This document shows, in pieces, positions 11,337-24,680 of a stretch of DNA of 64,000 nucleotides. A program made the translations under genes and the position numbers. The DNA is taken from contig NC_092676.1 in the NCBI RefSeq assembly GCF_964355755.1, positions 250,501 to 314,500 of the forward strand, given 5' to 3'. The notes beneath the pieces were generated by a model, which saw nothing but the letters and a program-made list of their open reading frames with translations, had not been told where the DNA came from and did no database searches. Numbering within the stretch: the stretch's first letter is position 1; every line of letters begins with the position of its first letter. This stretch comes from Antedon mediterranea. Taxonomy: Eukaryota; Echinodermata; Crinoidea; Comatulida; Antedonidae.

Positions 11337-13848
11337 TTATTTTGATTTTTTATTTTCTATATGACCGTTCATGCTACCATTGTGGGTTGATTTGGCCGAT
11401 CCGTTGACATTACCGTTGGTGTCTCCTTGAGCTGTTGTTCGCATACAAGTCATGCTCTCCAGTTTTGGTAGTCTTTCTCGTTTAATGTATGCATGAATGT
11501 AGAAGTTAAAGAATAATGTAGTAATACTAGTTGCATAGATCAACAATGCATAGTGCATCCACTTTGGAAAGTCACAGTCAAAGTAAAGTGATTGTATACA
11601 ATGGGCAAATCCAATGAAAAATTGAGTCTGCAATAAAAAAAAACCAGTTTCAATGATATGGAGTAAACCTTATTTTATTTGTATTTCCATTGAGATTCAG
11701 CCACTGATACCCACATTCAGCCACTGATACCCACATTCAGCCACTCATACCCACATTCAGCCACTCATACCCACATTCAGCCACTCATACCCACATTCAG
11801 CCACTCATACCCACATTCAGCCACTCATACCCACATTTTTCAATAATTTACCTTTTGATTGATATATTATAATTAAGTTATATTGATTTATTTATATGTA
11901 AATTAATATTTACCAATTGCAATTGAGTGAGGTATCTCTTCCACCAGAGATACTTGTGGAATAAGGGACCACAGGCAGACAGGAAGTAATAACTGTACAT
12001 TATAAAATGAATGAAGGAGTTCATCAGAGCGCCAAACCAAGCTGAAAATAAAATGATTATGTTTAAAATATATTCTCCATTAACAATATTATTGAAGTGA
12101 GTACAGCACAGAATTGGAATAGAATTTAATAATCATACATGAAAGATTATATATGCATGATTGAAGAGGAAATTGTTTTCCATGTTAATTACATGTACCC
12201 TGCAATATATTCTAAATAAACAGTAAAAATTAAATTTCAATTTGTATCCAGTAATAAAATAATTTGAGCCATTGAGAGTTACTGAAATTTAATCATATCA
12301 TCTTCCATGCTCAAATCAATAATTCATCAGATAGGATTCAATGATTATCATTGTGTACATTTTTATAAGTTCACCCACATAAAATGTTTGCAAAGCATTT
12401 TCACAATTTCACCCTAACCACCACTTCCTGGGTTGAATCATTTTGTGTTACACCATGGTAATTTTATTTATTGGTCCATGGTTAAAGCTTAGGATTCACA
12501 TAATATATCTATGTTTAGAGCACATTACAACATACTTACATTGACCGCCAGCAACCCACTTAACACCAATCCACCAGAGTAGGAACATACTAGCATGGTG
12601 ATACACATGTAGGAAGCTCAGTTGAGAGTTCTTTTTACGTACAATAAAGAAGAACGTATCCAGCATTTCAATACATTTTGAAAAGTAAAACCACCACATT
12701 GCTTTAGCAATCTATAAATATTAAAATGTTAAATTAGCACTAGATCACTTGATGAATGACATTAGTTGGTAAAGATAAAATGTCAAATTAGCACTAAGAT
12801 CACTTGATAAGTTGGTAAATAATAAAATGTCAAATCACTTGATGGTGCACATAAGTTTGGTACAACATTTCTTATTTTGCAAACAAAATTTATAAAAACG
12901 ACTTACCCTCACTTCATATTGATTATCAGAGTAAGAGACAGGTTGACATTGTACATTATATTCTGCCATGTAACCACAATATATACACTATAAAAACAAA
13001 TTATGCAACAAATAAACATTATTGACATTTATGGTTAAGTTTCTCCTCCCAGCAAAATTGCATAATAACAATCTTATTTAAATTCATGATTAATCTCACA
13101 TACATACAAGTTATGAATGATTAATTATAAAGTCATGAATTATCAATATCCCTCATAATACATTATCATATCTTTTAAAATTATTATTTATTATTATTTG
13201 TGATGAATGCTCACCTCAACAACTATATAAAGTGATAACACTACACAACCAAGGTTATAGATCATCATAACGCCTTTCAATTCAAATGGTTCGCGAGATT
13301 TCATGACCTTTGGCCCCCAGTAAACCATCAATAGGTACACCAACGTAATAACAATTGTTGGAAGAGGAGACTCCATCAACAGCCAGTCGGATACTCTTGG
13401 GTCTGTAAGAAAAATTACATTTTATTCAAATGTTAAGATAGTGAATTAAAATGATTTAGTATAATTTATACACTTTGGTATATAACAAATAAAAGATGTA
13501 TTCATTGAAATGGATAAATTATAAAATAGTTTATCCATCCTGTAATTAATCAAATCTTTATTTGTTCCATATAAAAAATTTTAAAAATGGAAAATTGTTT
13601 TCCTCTACAGAAAATATGATAAAACAAAACATTCACAATTACATCATACATTTGATAAAATTACAATTAGCAAGTTGCTTGCTATGGATGCATATGAAAG
13701 AGGTTGAGATAGAAAACACCCATCACTGGGGTTAGACAAAAGAATATTCACACCACATTATGTATAACAATAGCTGCTTACCACTTATTGCAACAAAGCC
13801 TTCATAAGCCTCAGATATGTGTGACACAGTGTCTTGTACAACCTCCAT
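11337..13848 (-). CDS. ELOVL4: Very-long-chain fatty acid elongase, ELOVL4-like
   Basis: ER membrane condensing enzyme that adds malonyl-CoA to long acyl-CoAs. Exons in reading order: 13848-13782, 13402-13215, 12987-12907, 12711-12540, 12041-11914, 11627-11337 (308 aa). Family motifs are all present: KCIEMLDT, the histidine box HVYHH, the [12 protein letters not shown] helix, TQLQLTQ and the [10 protein letters not shown] stretch typical of ELOVL4/2/5-type proteins. The C terminus ends KKSK, a dilysine ER-retrieval signal. Several hydrophobic helices fit the usual seven-span topology. The start MEVVQDTV was chosen as the only in-frame Met in the first exon. A small 5' UTR part begins at an acceptor at 13871-13873. 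It lies head to head with a second elongase at 17521. Assignment to ELOVL4 rather than ELOVL2/5 rests on remembered similarity and should be tested by phylogeny. Confidence 0.95.
11696..11836. repeat. 20-bp tandem array, 7 copies, in an ELOVL intron
   Basis: The unit ATTCAGCCACTGATACCCAC (later copies CTCATACCCAC) is repeated head to tail. Read on the minus strand the unit matches the GTATCAGTGGCTGGATCTC ends of the mobile fragments at 23675 and 57238, so the array probably grew from the terminus of such an element. Confidence 0.85.
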
Positions 13849-13870
13849 TGTCTTTTATTGATTTGTTTTA

Positions 13871-15686
13871 CTGTCTTCCAAACTGTGAAATTCAAATGTT
13901 GAGAAACAATTAAAAAGGGCATTATACATTTGATGAGGAACCACAATGTATCTCTCTATATCCACCATTACTAATTAATATTCTTTAATTTATTTTTGTC
14001 ATATTATAATATAATCTTATTAAAATTAGATACAGTTTCTATAGTTACCTAGTTAACAGTTTTAAGTAGATTTTATCTCTTATGAAAAAAAAAATAGGCT
14101 AATGAGTGGATTATTTTTACTCCATGACTATTTTATCTTAATTTCAGATATTTTTGTGAATATATTTTATATTGACATTTATATAATATATTTTTATATT
14201 TTTGTCAAACATCGTTTGGTGCTACATGATCAGACAGTGCTGCCTGAAGTGGCAACATCGTTTGGTGCTACAAGATCAGACAGTGCTGCCTGAAGTGGCA
14301 ACTTTGATCTTGTTGTTATGTGTTTGTGCAAATAAAATCTAGAAAAGTAAACATGATTAAATATAAAAATGTTTTTATTTAAAAAAAAAAAGAATAATCT
14401 CGATGTAAACACATTATTTAATTTATGTGGTTATAAGCATCTCCGAAGTTACAAGCATGCACCTTTACCTTTTTTTAGGAACCATTTAAAATAACCGCCT
14501 ATACTATAGCATCCTATCATTATCAATAGACCATATAAGGCCCGCTAGACTCATACATAGAGATATTATTATATTGTCATGGTAATACGATTTCATTTTT
14601 TGGTTTACCTTACAAATTTAGCCGCATACTTAAGTTCACGGTACCAGATATAGCCCAACTATAAAACTGTGAACATTGATTATACAAATGCATTATAAAA
14701 AACGTAAGATAAAGTAAATAAATAGATAAATACCTGAAAAGATTAAAACACGCCCCCGTTTGTTAGTCTGCAGTCTTGTTGCTTAGCGTGTGCAAAATAA
14801 AACTGCACTTGTTGTAGCAGCCGGAAAGCACTCTCCCAGTAAGTGGCCTCATTCATTCAATCAGCCAATCCATGTCTTCGTTATATCCAAACAAAGACTG
14901 ATGTTCCTTAAGAAAGCTTGCGTTTCATTCGACACAGCATCTTGCTGGCTTATACCATTTTGCTTGGGGTTTTAATCATGATTCATATATTATTATCTAT
15001 TTTTCGAAATTGTTTTAATTTATTTTGGTGATAACTAAAACTAATTAAGTATGTAATGCATACAAATACAATTAAGCAATTACACTATCTTATAGATTAT
15101 TAATACACTTTCAGATACTAAATAATTGTTTTACCCTATAAATATTGAGATCGCCCACAAACTACCAATAGTAGGAAGGAATCTTCCGAGCTTTACCGCA
15201 TCGAGGCAATTTTCTTCGAGGGTGTTCAGTTTATGAAAGACCTGTCAAATCAACATTAAACCCTCCTAGATATAAAGAAACATTTTCTAAAAGTTATATT
15301 TCAGAGGTTTATAAAATTTGGTAAGTTAATTTTAATCAAACTGGTAGGTTTTGTGTATGAGGTGCTTTGTGTGGAGATTGGGTCTCTGCATTGTCTGATT
15401 CAAGGAAACCCCGCCATCGTGGAGGAGTATGGTACTAAGTACTGTACTAACTGACCACTAGCTGCATGGTTGGTATGGTGTGATGGGTTCTATTGTTGGC
15501 TATTACATACAGTGACATATGATTGACATATTATTTCATTTTTCTTAATTATGTTTTTTTATTTTTTAGTGCATTTTACAAATAAATGATTACAGTTTTT
15601 TAAATTTCCTCTGCAAATTTATGCTCTTAAATTAAAGTTTTTAAAGACGAATACATTTTTAAATTCTTCGTTTGTTATTTTCCCTA
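13871..15686. other. Region between the two ELOVL genes, part 1
   Basis: Probably holds the 5' UTR and promoter of the minus-strand elongase: a CAGGTA-type donor on the minus strand lies at about 14731-14736 next to a CpG-richer segment at 14745-14800. A 46-bp direct repeat in two copies (with TCGTTTGGTGCTACA) lies at 14209-14300. No other exon seen. Confidence 0.45.
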
Positions 15687-16042
15687 GATTATGGGAGCAA
15701 CTTCCCAATGAAATTAAACAATGTGCTACAATTTCAGACTTTAAAGCCCAACTCATCAAACATTTGATCTCAAAATATTAAGTTGTACTGTAATTGTTTA
15801 TATTGTTTATTCAATGCAGCTTATTTTTAATTGGTGTATCTCATTATAACTTTGTTTTGTTTTGTTTTATTTTGACTTAATTTGTGCTACTTAGTTTTGT
15901 TATTTTTGTATTTTATAAGTAATGATGGAGTAAGAGCAGTTTTCTGTTTGGGCTCATGCCTATTACTTGCTCCTGGCAAGATGAATTGTAAAATGTACTT
16001 TATGAACTTTTGCCGAATAAATATTATTATTATTATTATTAT
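15687..16042 (+). mobile_element. 5'-truncated non-LTR retrotransposon, 3' end
   Basis: A short frame gives LWEQLPNEIKQC followed by FKAQLIKHL and a stop at about 15779. This is the usual C terminus of reverse transcriptase in many LINE families. After it comes a short 3' UTR that ends in AATAAAT and an (ATT)n microsatellite, the typical tail of CR1/L2-type elements. Only the last about 350 bp is present, so it is dead on arrival. Confidence 0.65.
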
Positions 16043-17520
16043 TCAAAGTTAACATAAATATATTCAGCTAAATAAATTATATTAAAATAAATAATTAGTT
16101 TATTTGGATGCCATGTCTTGTTTCTTATGCTCAAACTAACAGAACAAACATTCAAGAAATCAACACTTTATCCATATTCATTCCCTTTCACACATACTAC
16201 AGATTAGTGCCATATATTAATTTAAGTTATTTTGTAGGCATTGCAAGGGTCATACTTGAAACTGTAGTAAAATCAATTACCTTTGTATCACAGGTTTAAT
16301 CCCATTCTAACTATTGTATTCTGTTTATCATCACCAACGGAGCTCCATGGTTACACAACAGTTGCAATAACAATACCACAATTACTGAAAATTTCTATTG
16401 TGAAAAGAGATTCAGTTTTATGGAAAAGTGATCAGTTTGTTCATGTACATTAGTATTTTAACCCCTACACCTGAATTAATATTGTGTAATTGGTGGTGTT
16501 TATTTAATATTGCTAACAAATGTTAATGTATTATACTGTTGCATACGGGTTAATTATTTTCTGTTAATTAATTGACATTATTTATTGTGTTTTTTGTATG
16601 TATGCAAATTAAAATGACCAATTAAAAAAATGTACTATCAATCTTCAAGATAAGCTAAATGACATCACAAAATGGAATGCAGATAGAAAAATGTTAATTT
16701 TGCTGTGACTCAGGTCACAAAACTGTGAAAATATTAACATTCTTCACAGACTAAAATACTATTTTGGAAGATTTTCAACTAATTATGAATACAATAAGGT
16801 ACATTAGCAACTTCATTAATGTTACAAAGGAAGGAAAATGAACATTTATCTATAATATTATACACTTCCTGATAATTATGTAATGACCTTTGACCTATTA
16901 CTACTAGCTAATGTACATAGAACAATTTGTCACAATTAGTAACTATAAAATATGAAATGAATAATATAATAATAATAATAATTAATATCTTGCTGATTTT
17001 TAAATTGTAAAGTATGTAGTAGATTTGATTGGAAATTGAATGTTTTGCAAATAATGTTACCATCGTCAGAAAAAAACCAATTTTATTGAGCTTTTTTAAG
17101 GAAGTATTATTAACACAGATAATTCACTTAGATATCCATAACAAAAAGAATACAGTACTGATAAGAATAACAAATTATTTGTTTTAAACGGTGTTGGTAA
17201 ATTGCTGTTAAAATTGTTACAGTTAATTGGTTACCTGTTGCATTAATAGTTAAATATTTGTAAAATATTTATATTTAAATAAAAACCATATGCAATTTTA
17301 GCCATGTTTTGCTACAGAAAACTAATTGGATATTGTACATTATTCTTTAGCATACAAAAGTATTAATATTGATTTTTTCAAGTGTTTAAGATTCATAGAA
17401 TTTTGTAGAAATAGATATAATATTTTTATAGATCCAAATTATAACACATTTATATCTTACTGTAATAGAAAATACTGACTGATATTGATACCTTCCTGAT
17501 TTACTTTTACAGGCTAAATA
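16043..17520. other. Region between the two ELOVL genes, part 2
   Basis: AT-rich (notably 16900-17400), with no exon I can support. It presumably contains regulatory DNA or a 5' UTR intron of the plus-strand elongase. Confidence 0.45.
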
Positions 17521-20500
17521 ATGACTGGACTTGTGGAGCAGGCGGTTGAGTACTGGAAATGGGCGGAATCTGTAGCAGGTAAGACGGACTCAAATTAAGC
17601 ATCTTCAAATTGTATTTAAACTTGTATTATTTATAATAGAGAATGCTATTATTTTCATTGCAGATGTAAGAACGAAAGACTTGTTTTTAATACCAAGCCC
17701 TATACCATCGTACAGCATTGCAATTCTGTATCTACTAGGTGTTTGGTATGGCCCTAAAATTATGGAGAATTACAAAGCATTTAAATTGAATCGTGTAATG
17801 GTAACCTATAATGCTGCCCTCATCCTATTGAATGCATTTGTTTTTAAAGAGGCAAGTTTTAACATTGTTTGTAGCAGTTCACTGGTTCCATTATTATTGT
17901 GTTTCACTGCTGTACAACTGAGTACCTTCTTAGTTAAATACTAAGCATTTAGCTGTGTATCAACCATACAGACCAATAAATAAACCTAGTACTGCGTTAC
18001 AATATTTTGAGGATTCTATGGTTCAAATCCCTCTTTAGTTATTTAATCTCCTCCTTCCATTGATTGCCTTATGAAACATTTATTTAACATTTTAAATGTA
18101 TTTTACTTCATTTATCTGTTTCAACTATCAATTTAATACTCTCTCCTTTCAGTAAACACATGTTTGTATATTCTTCCTACAGTTCCTAATAACAACAGTA
18201 TTTAATCCAAATTTTGATGTGTTTTGTCAAAAAGTTGATTATTCCAATGACCCACAAGCTGTCAGGGTGAGTTATTAGTTAAGTCACTTTTTAGCAAATT
18301 AGGAACTTTAGTTAAGAATAAAAGCAAGAGAATCCGGGATTATTCAATGCAACAAGCCAGGCACTTTGTTTTAAATACAATTCTATTGCTTTTTTGTTCT
18401 ATTACATTACATATGACATGATGATATGCCTGGATAAAAATGTGCCCACCTAACATTAATTTCATGATTGAATGTTCCTTTTATGTACTTTGTGATTTTG
18501 AAAAGATATCAAATAGTACAGTACTGTCATTACTCGGATATAATGAGTATCTTCATTTGCATACAATACATACTTACCTGTATTGGTGCTCGTATAGATT
18601 TATACACAAAATAATCTTTCCCCCTTTTTTTTGTAATTTACATTCTCGATTCTAACCTCTTAACATTTGATACGATCTTTTTTATAAATTCAGTATTCAA
18701 TCTTCAAAAATTGGTTTTAATTTAAATTGTAGTACTTCATATGAAAACTGATTTTTCACAAGCATTGGTGAAATCCAGTATTTTATTTTTGCAATTCAGT
18801 TTATTTTTTAGAATATACTGTTTAAATGCTATTAGTACTGGTTGAGATACATTCAAACAGCTAGTATGTGCTCACCAGTGATCCTTAGTCTTATATCATT
18901 ACTTATTTAAATATGTCAAAATATACACTACGCTCTTCATCCAATATAGAATAAAATATGTACATGTTGTGGTATTTTAATAGCTTTATAATTCATTGGA
19001 AAATTCAATATTAACTTTTTTGTAGTTTTTCATTACTGTAAACTGTACTTTGTATTACTGTACTTGCTTTCATGGACTTAGTACTTACTGTACAACAATT
19101 ATATAAGCATGGACTGATCAGTACCAATTAAATGTATATATCCATGGTATACAGTAAGAAACCACCTGCTCTTCACTAATAAATACTTTCACAAGTGCAT
19201 ACAGGTGAATTCAAGCATATATAATTAAATTGTTTGAAAACAAGCTTTAGATCAGAACAATAATTTCATGCATTTCGGAAGTTGGCACAATGTTTACCTT
19301 TTTGCAAAATTATTGAAAATCAATATTAAATTCATTGCACTTTAGTTACTGTAATTATTTTACAATAGATGATATTTTACTAAATTTCATTTTATCTTTG
19401 TTTAGTTAGCCAACGCTACATGGTGGTTTTTTTTCTCCAAGATCATTGAGTTAACAGACACAGTAAGTATATACTTGCCTAATGGTAATACTTATTGCAT
19501 AATGAGATTAGATATGAATTACGAAATGAAAGTTTGAAAGTCACTTACAAAGGTTAATTTGTTATCACAAGCAGCAAACATGATAACAAATGGTGATATG
19601 ATGAATCTCCTGCTGATGTGTATTGTCTGCACACTGACAGAGATTAGTTGATATGATGAATCTCCTGCTGATGTGTATTGACTGCACACTGACAGAGATT
19701 AGTTGATATGATGAATCTCCTGCTGATGTGTATTGTCTGCACACTGACAGAGATTAGTTGATATGATGAATCTCCTGCTGATGTGTATTGTCTGCACACT
19801 GACAGAGATTAGTTGATATTATGAATCTCCTGCTGATGTGTATTGTCTGCACACTGACAGAGATTAGTTGATATGATGAATCTCCTGCTGATGTGTTTTG
19901 TCTGCACACTGACAGAGATTAGTTGATATGATGAATCTCCTGCTGATGTGTTTTGTCTGCACACTGACAGAGATTAGTTGATATGATGAATCTCCTGCTG
20001 ATGTGTTTTGTCTGTACACTGACAGAGATTAGTTGATATGATGAATCTCCTGCTGATGTGTTTTGTCTGTACACTGACAGAGATTAGTTGATATGATGAA
20101 TCTCCTGCTGATGTGTTTTGTCTGCACACTGACAGAGATTAGTTGATATGATGAATCTCCTGCTGATGTGTATTGTCTGCACACTGACAGAGATTAGTTG
20201 ATATGATGAATCTCCTGCTGATGTGTTTTGTCTGCACACTGACAGAGATTAGTTGATATGATGAATCTCCTGCTGATGTGTATTGTCTGCACACTGACAG
20301 AGATTAGTTGATATGATGAATCTCCTGCTGATGTGTATTGTCTGCACACTGACAGAGATTAGTTGATATGATGAATCTCCTGCTGATGTCTATTGACTGC
20401 ACACTGACAGAGATTAGTTGATATGATGAATCTCCTGCTGATGTGTATTGACTGCACACTGACAGAGATTAGTTGATATGATGAATCTCCTGCTGATGTG

Positions 20501-21652
20501 TATTGTCTGCACACTGACAGAGATTAGTTGATATGATGAATCTCCTGCTGATGTGTATTGTCTGCACACTGACAGAGATTAGTTGATATGATGAATCTCC
20601 TGCTGATGTGTATTGACTGCACACTGACAGAGATTAATTGATATGATGAATCTCCTGCTGATGTGTATTGTCTGCACACTGACAGAGATTAGTTCTTATA
20701 CAAATAATGAATGTTTATGAGTTGAATGGTGAAAATATTTCATGAGTTAAAAGACTCTTTCTATTTAATGAGGTGGAGCTGAGTTAAATAGAACAATGAA
20801 TCTTTGAGACCTAATTTTCATTACGTTTTTGTAACTCCTCATGTTTTTTTTTTTTATAGGTTTTCTTTATACTTCGCAAAAAACACAACCAAATCTCCTT
20901 CTTACATGTATATCATCATTCAACCATGGTCATGCTCTGGTGGATCGGAGTACGATGGGTTGCCGGTGGTAACTGTAAGTAATGTTGTGACTAAATCATT
21001 TGTTTGCCATGTCTAAAATACATTTACTATAAACTGGACATATTTCCTTAAATTTAACTTAAACTCAATCAGATTTTTAACAATTTAATAATTTAAGAAT
21101 TATGATTCTTATATATTATGACTTTTCATCCTCAGCTTATATGTGTGCCACTGTAAACACATTTATTCATGTTGTAATGTATGGTTACTACTTGTTGTCA
21201 GCTTGTGGACCAGCTGTCAGGAAACATCTTTGGTGGAAGAAGTATTTAACAGCTTTGCAATTGGTAATTCATTTTTTAAAAATAAAATCAGAAACCAATT
21301 GTTTTTGGTAATGGACTTAAATCAGTCTGTAGTAAACCGCTTAAATTTGATCAATTAATATTATTTTGTTGTCTTTTTTATTTAGGCCCAGTTTGTTTTC
21401 ATTCTACTCCATACCCTGAACACTCTACGTGTCAACTGTGATGTACGTCACCGTCCATACATGGTAACATTAATGTTCTACCTCATAAGCCATATTGTAC
21501 TGTTTGCTGAATTTTTTCATAAGACGTACGTGAGCATTAAAAGTAAACCAAAAGGTGCAACACGGAATGGACATACATCATCTAATAAGCAGGCTACCAA
21601 TGGCAGTTATAACTTAAGACAACGACCAGGAAAAGCATCGCAGAAAAATTAA
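17521..21652 (+). CDS. Very-long-chain fatty acid elongase, second ELOVL paralogue
   Basis: Exons: 17521-17578, 17664-17851, 18183-18266, 19406-19462, 20860-20974, 21136-21263, 21386-21652 (298 aa). Motifs: KIIELTDT, histidine box [24 protein letters not shown]. These are the full catalytic set of an ER elongase. Exon 2 ends at GAG followed by GCAAGT, a GC-AG intron required by the phase. Exon lengths (188, 128) equal those of the minus-strand elongase, and the two exons of 57 and 115 nt together equal its single 172-nt exon, so the genes are paralogues that differ by one intron. The C terminus is Lys/Asn-rich and ends SQKN, so it lacks the canonical KKxx seen in the other copy. Poly(A) signal at 21742-21747. 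The intron at 19463-20859 carries a large minisatellite. Confidence 0.94.
19594..20693. repeat. 55-bp minisatellite, about 20 copies, in an ELOVL intron
   Basis: The unit starts TGATATGATGAATCTCCTGC and contains CTGCACACTGACAGAGATTA. Copies differ at a few sites (TATTGTCTG, TATTGACTG, TTTTGTCTG), and the variants are clustered, as expected from unequal exchange. It fills most of the intron between the exons ending at 19462 and starting at 20860. Confidence 0.95.
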
Positions 21653-23163
21653 TAGTTACAATAATATACCATTGGAAATTGCATTACTGTATATCTTTAC
21701 TTATTTGACCTTTATTGTTTTAGCTTATGTCAAAGACCAAAAATAAATCATTTGTATGTTTTTACTGACAACCACAACTAATTTGATTATTCCTGAGTAA
21801 CTTAACACAAATTGCTGCCAATAACAATTAACTAAACACATCAATTGTTATTGGCAGACTTTTATGCAGTTAATTAACCACAATGCAGTTCAAATTTCAT
21901 TTAGTCAGGTGATTCTTGTGTGTTTTACCACCAGTCAGGTCATCCTTGTGTGTTTTACCACCAGTCAGGTCATCCTTGTGTGTTTTATCACCACCACACA
22001 CCATAATCGGTGGTTTTGCATTGGAAACATTCCATCAATGCATGGTTAAATCAGTTATTTTTTAATAAGCTTGTAAAACTGACCAGTTTGCACTGATCAA
22101 TTAAGTAAAAAGTGATATTGCTTATAGAAGTATTAAGTTGCATTTCTTATAAATCAATCTCGGAAATGCATCATCAAATGACATATATCCATATTGAATG
22201 TTGCCTTATGTTTTTATACTATCTTGATTGAGTGCTATTTTTAAATTATTTTCTTTAACTTTAATCAGTCCATAGACCTGTTATTACAGGTTTTTACACC
22301 GTTAAATGATGTTAGGGAAACAAATTGCAAAGGATCTCAATTGTGATATGAAGTCAGTGGGCATTAGTGCACAATTGTAGATTGCAATTTATTGATTGTA
22401 ACAATGTGTACAACATCCCAAAATGATTTAACCCTATCCCTAACAATGTGTACAACACCCCAAAATGATTTAACCCTAACCCTAATGTGTACAACACCCC
22501 AAAATGATTTAATTAAATTAATGTTTACTTGTGCAATATCAAAACATTTGGAATTTATAAAACTGTACTTAAAAAATGGGAGAAATATTTGAAAATATAT
22601 GTTTTTGTACCTGATATCTTTTGCTGATTTAAATGCCAATTGTTTCTTGGGACCACAGCAAAGGATAAGAATAAAAGTGTTACTATGTAACTGAAATTAG
22701 TTGTTCAATGCTGTAAAACTTTTATATATTAATAGTATATATTGTATGCAATCTTTCTTTAAAATAAGTTTTATTAAACATAGTCAGCTGTTAATCGACT
22801 TCTATCCGGGGTTGAGTTGTTCAATTAATGTTAAGGGATCAATAAACAAATTTATATTCATATTTCTGTTGTATGCATTGCAAATTGTCAAATAGTCATG
22901 TGTTGTTGAATGAACCTTATCTAGAGAATTTGCTAATTCATCGCTATTATTGTATCAACACACAAATCGTACAACCATCATTTATTATCATGATACCTTT
23001 GTGCATTTAATTATAATGTACTTTCTGATTTGTGCCTCTATACCATAGTTGTTATTAATCTAAATAATTGTATGAATGAAATTGGACAAACTATAAGAGT
23101 AATTGTCAGGAAATATTTGTTATATTTTAACTTCATGTAGATGTGAATCTTTGATATTTACTT

Positions 23164-23245
23164 AAGCTTGGTTTCCACTAGGACGTAATTGTAGTAATAA
23201 TGGTGATCGTCGACATTGCGTTACGTTCTAATGGGAACCAATCTT
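23164..23245. mobile_element. Short copy of the GGTTCCCACTAG MITE family
   Basis: Left end AAGCTTGGTTTCCACTAGGA and right end CTAATGGGAACCAATCTT form terminal inverted repeats around a roughly 40-bp core. Six other copies lie between 46.9 and 58.8 kb. Confidence 0.7.
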
Positions 23246-23674
23246 GTTTTATTTGTACTGTAAAATATTTAATTGTAAGCAAATCATGGCTTGCTTAATT
23301 TTATTAAACAAATGCTTAATTTATTTCATTAAACAAGTACTTAAGTTATTTCTTAAGCAAATAATTAATTTCTTAAGTAAATACTTAATTTAATTTCTTA
23401 AGTAAATACTTAATTTAATTTTGTAAGCAAATACTTAATTTTATTTCTTTGCAATCGTTATCACTTTAGATTTGTATTATTTTATAGATGAGTATTTGTA
23501 TATTTTGTTGCAATAATTTCTAATAATAATGATAGTTAAGTAATGGGCTACAGTAGGATTATCTTTGTTGTATACAATTATTCCTGTTTAAATGATACAG
23601 ACTTCCATCCATATCTCTCTAGAAATTTACTTAAAACCATTTTCAGAAACCAATGGAGGCTCATAATAACAATG

Positions 23675-23740
23675 CTTTAGGTATCAGTAGCTGTATCTCA
23701 ATGGAGATACAATAAATAAAATAAGCAAAAAGCTAGATAG
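23675..23740. mobile_element. Fragment of a dispersed element (GGTATCAGTAGCTGTATCTC)
   Basis: Shares GTATCAGT.GCTG.ATCTCAATGGAGATACAA with 57238-57350 and, inverted, with 11680-11720. It is a dispersed repeat end, possibly of a Penelope-like element (see findings). Confidence 0.5.
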
Positions 23741-24680
23741 AATAATATCTTTTTATTTGCAAAATGGCTGAAATTCTCAATTTCTCAATGAACTTTCTTA
23801 TTTCTGTTGACTACTTCATAGACTATGTAATTCAGAAGAACTTTTGGTGAATTGTTATTTGTGATTTTGACAGTAGTTTGTGTGTGCCCAGCTGTCCACT
23901 GTCTTATCCATGGTAAATATATGTTTTACAAAAGTATCAAGAGATACAAATTGAAGTTATTGCTTGCTTTCAGTTTTTACTTCTTTATACACTTGTCCTA
24001 CTGCTTTCAACTGTATTTTACTTTTAAATGTGAGTGGATAAATTTGTCGTGAATCACAAATTAAGTCTGTCTTTGCTTTCTGTTTCGTTTGTATACAAAC
24101 TAAAATGTGGTATCTTCCTGAAGAAAGCGCTTGACGATATCTAAAAAATAAACTGAGACATAGATGATGATGTCTGAAATGACTTTATATGATCATATGA
24201 TATGGTCATCAAAATTGTTCAGGCAGATATAAAGTTTAAAACAAACAGTTGATGTTATCCTCCTATTACAATATAATTACTACTTTGGAATTAAAACCAC
24301 ATTTAACTATGGCATAATTTATTAAATCCTCACAGCAACAAATATTTTGTGTTTAGCTAGCTGCGCGCGACCTGTAATTTTAAAGCGCTAAAAAATCTCC
24401 CCTACGCAATATGATTGCGCAGGTATTTTGCATATATTATGTACATTAGTATGATTGGTCAAATTTCAAGGTCTTTGTTTTCAGCCAATAAAATGAATTC
24501 TAGCGATGACGTCCAAAAAGTTTTTTGTCAAATTTTCAATTCTCATATACCGCGGCGCCGGCCACACGCAAAAGCCACACCACAAAACCACAATCTTTCT
24601 GTAACAACATTTTATGCCCAATTAATCAGTTAGGCCAAGGCTATTTTGTGGTGTAAATTTGATAATGTATTTTTCGAAAT

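Larger units (their letters stand above)
21653..24680. other. ELOVL 3' UTR and intergenic DNA rich in small repeats
   Basis: No exon seen before 24681. Small repeats: three copies of a 29-bp unit (GTCAGGTCATCCTTGTGTG) at 21903-21990; three copies of a roughly 41-bp unit with GTGTACAACACCCCAAAATG and ACCCTAACCCT at 22400-22512; AT-rich repeats of a TAAGTAAATACTTAATTT unit at 23275-23445; a short MITE at 23164-23245. The last 300 bases have more CpG (GCGCGCGACC, CCGCGGCGCCGG) and are the likely promoter of the next gene. Confidence 0.6.

Noticed and set aside
22440-22500. CCCTAACCCTAA-like words resembling telomere repeat
   Set aside because: Only one to two units inside a 41-bp local duplication, so not a telomeric array.
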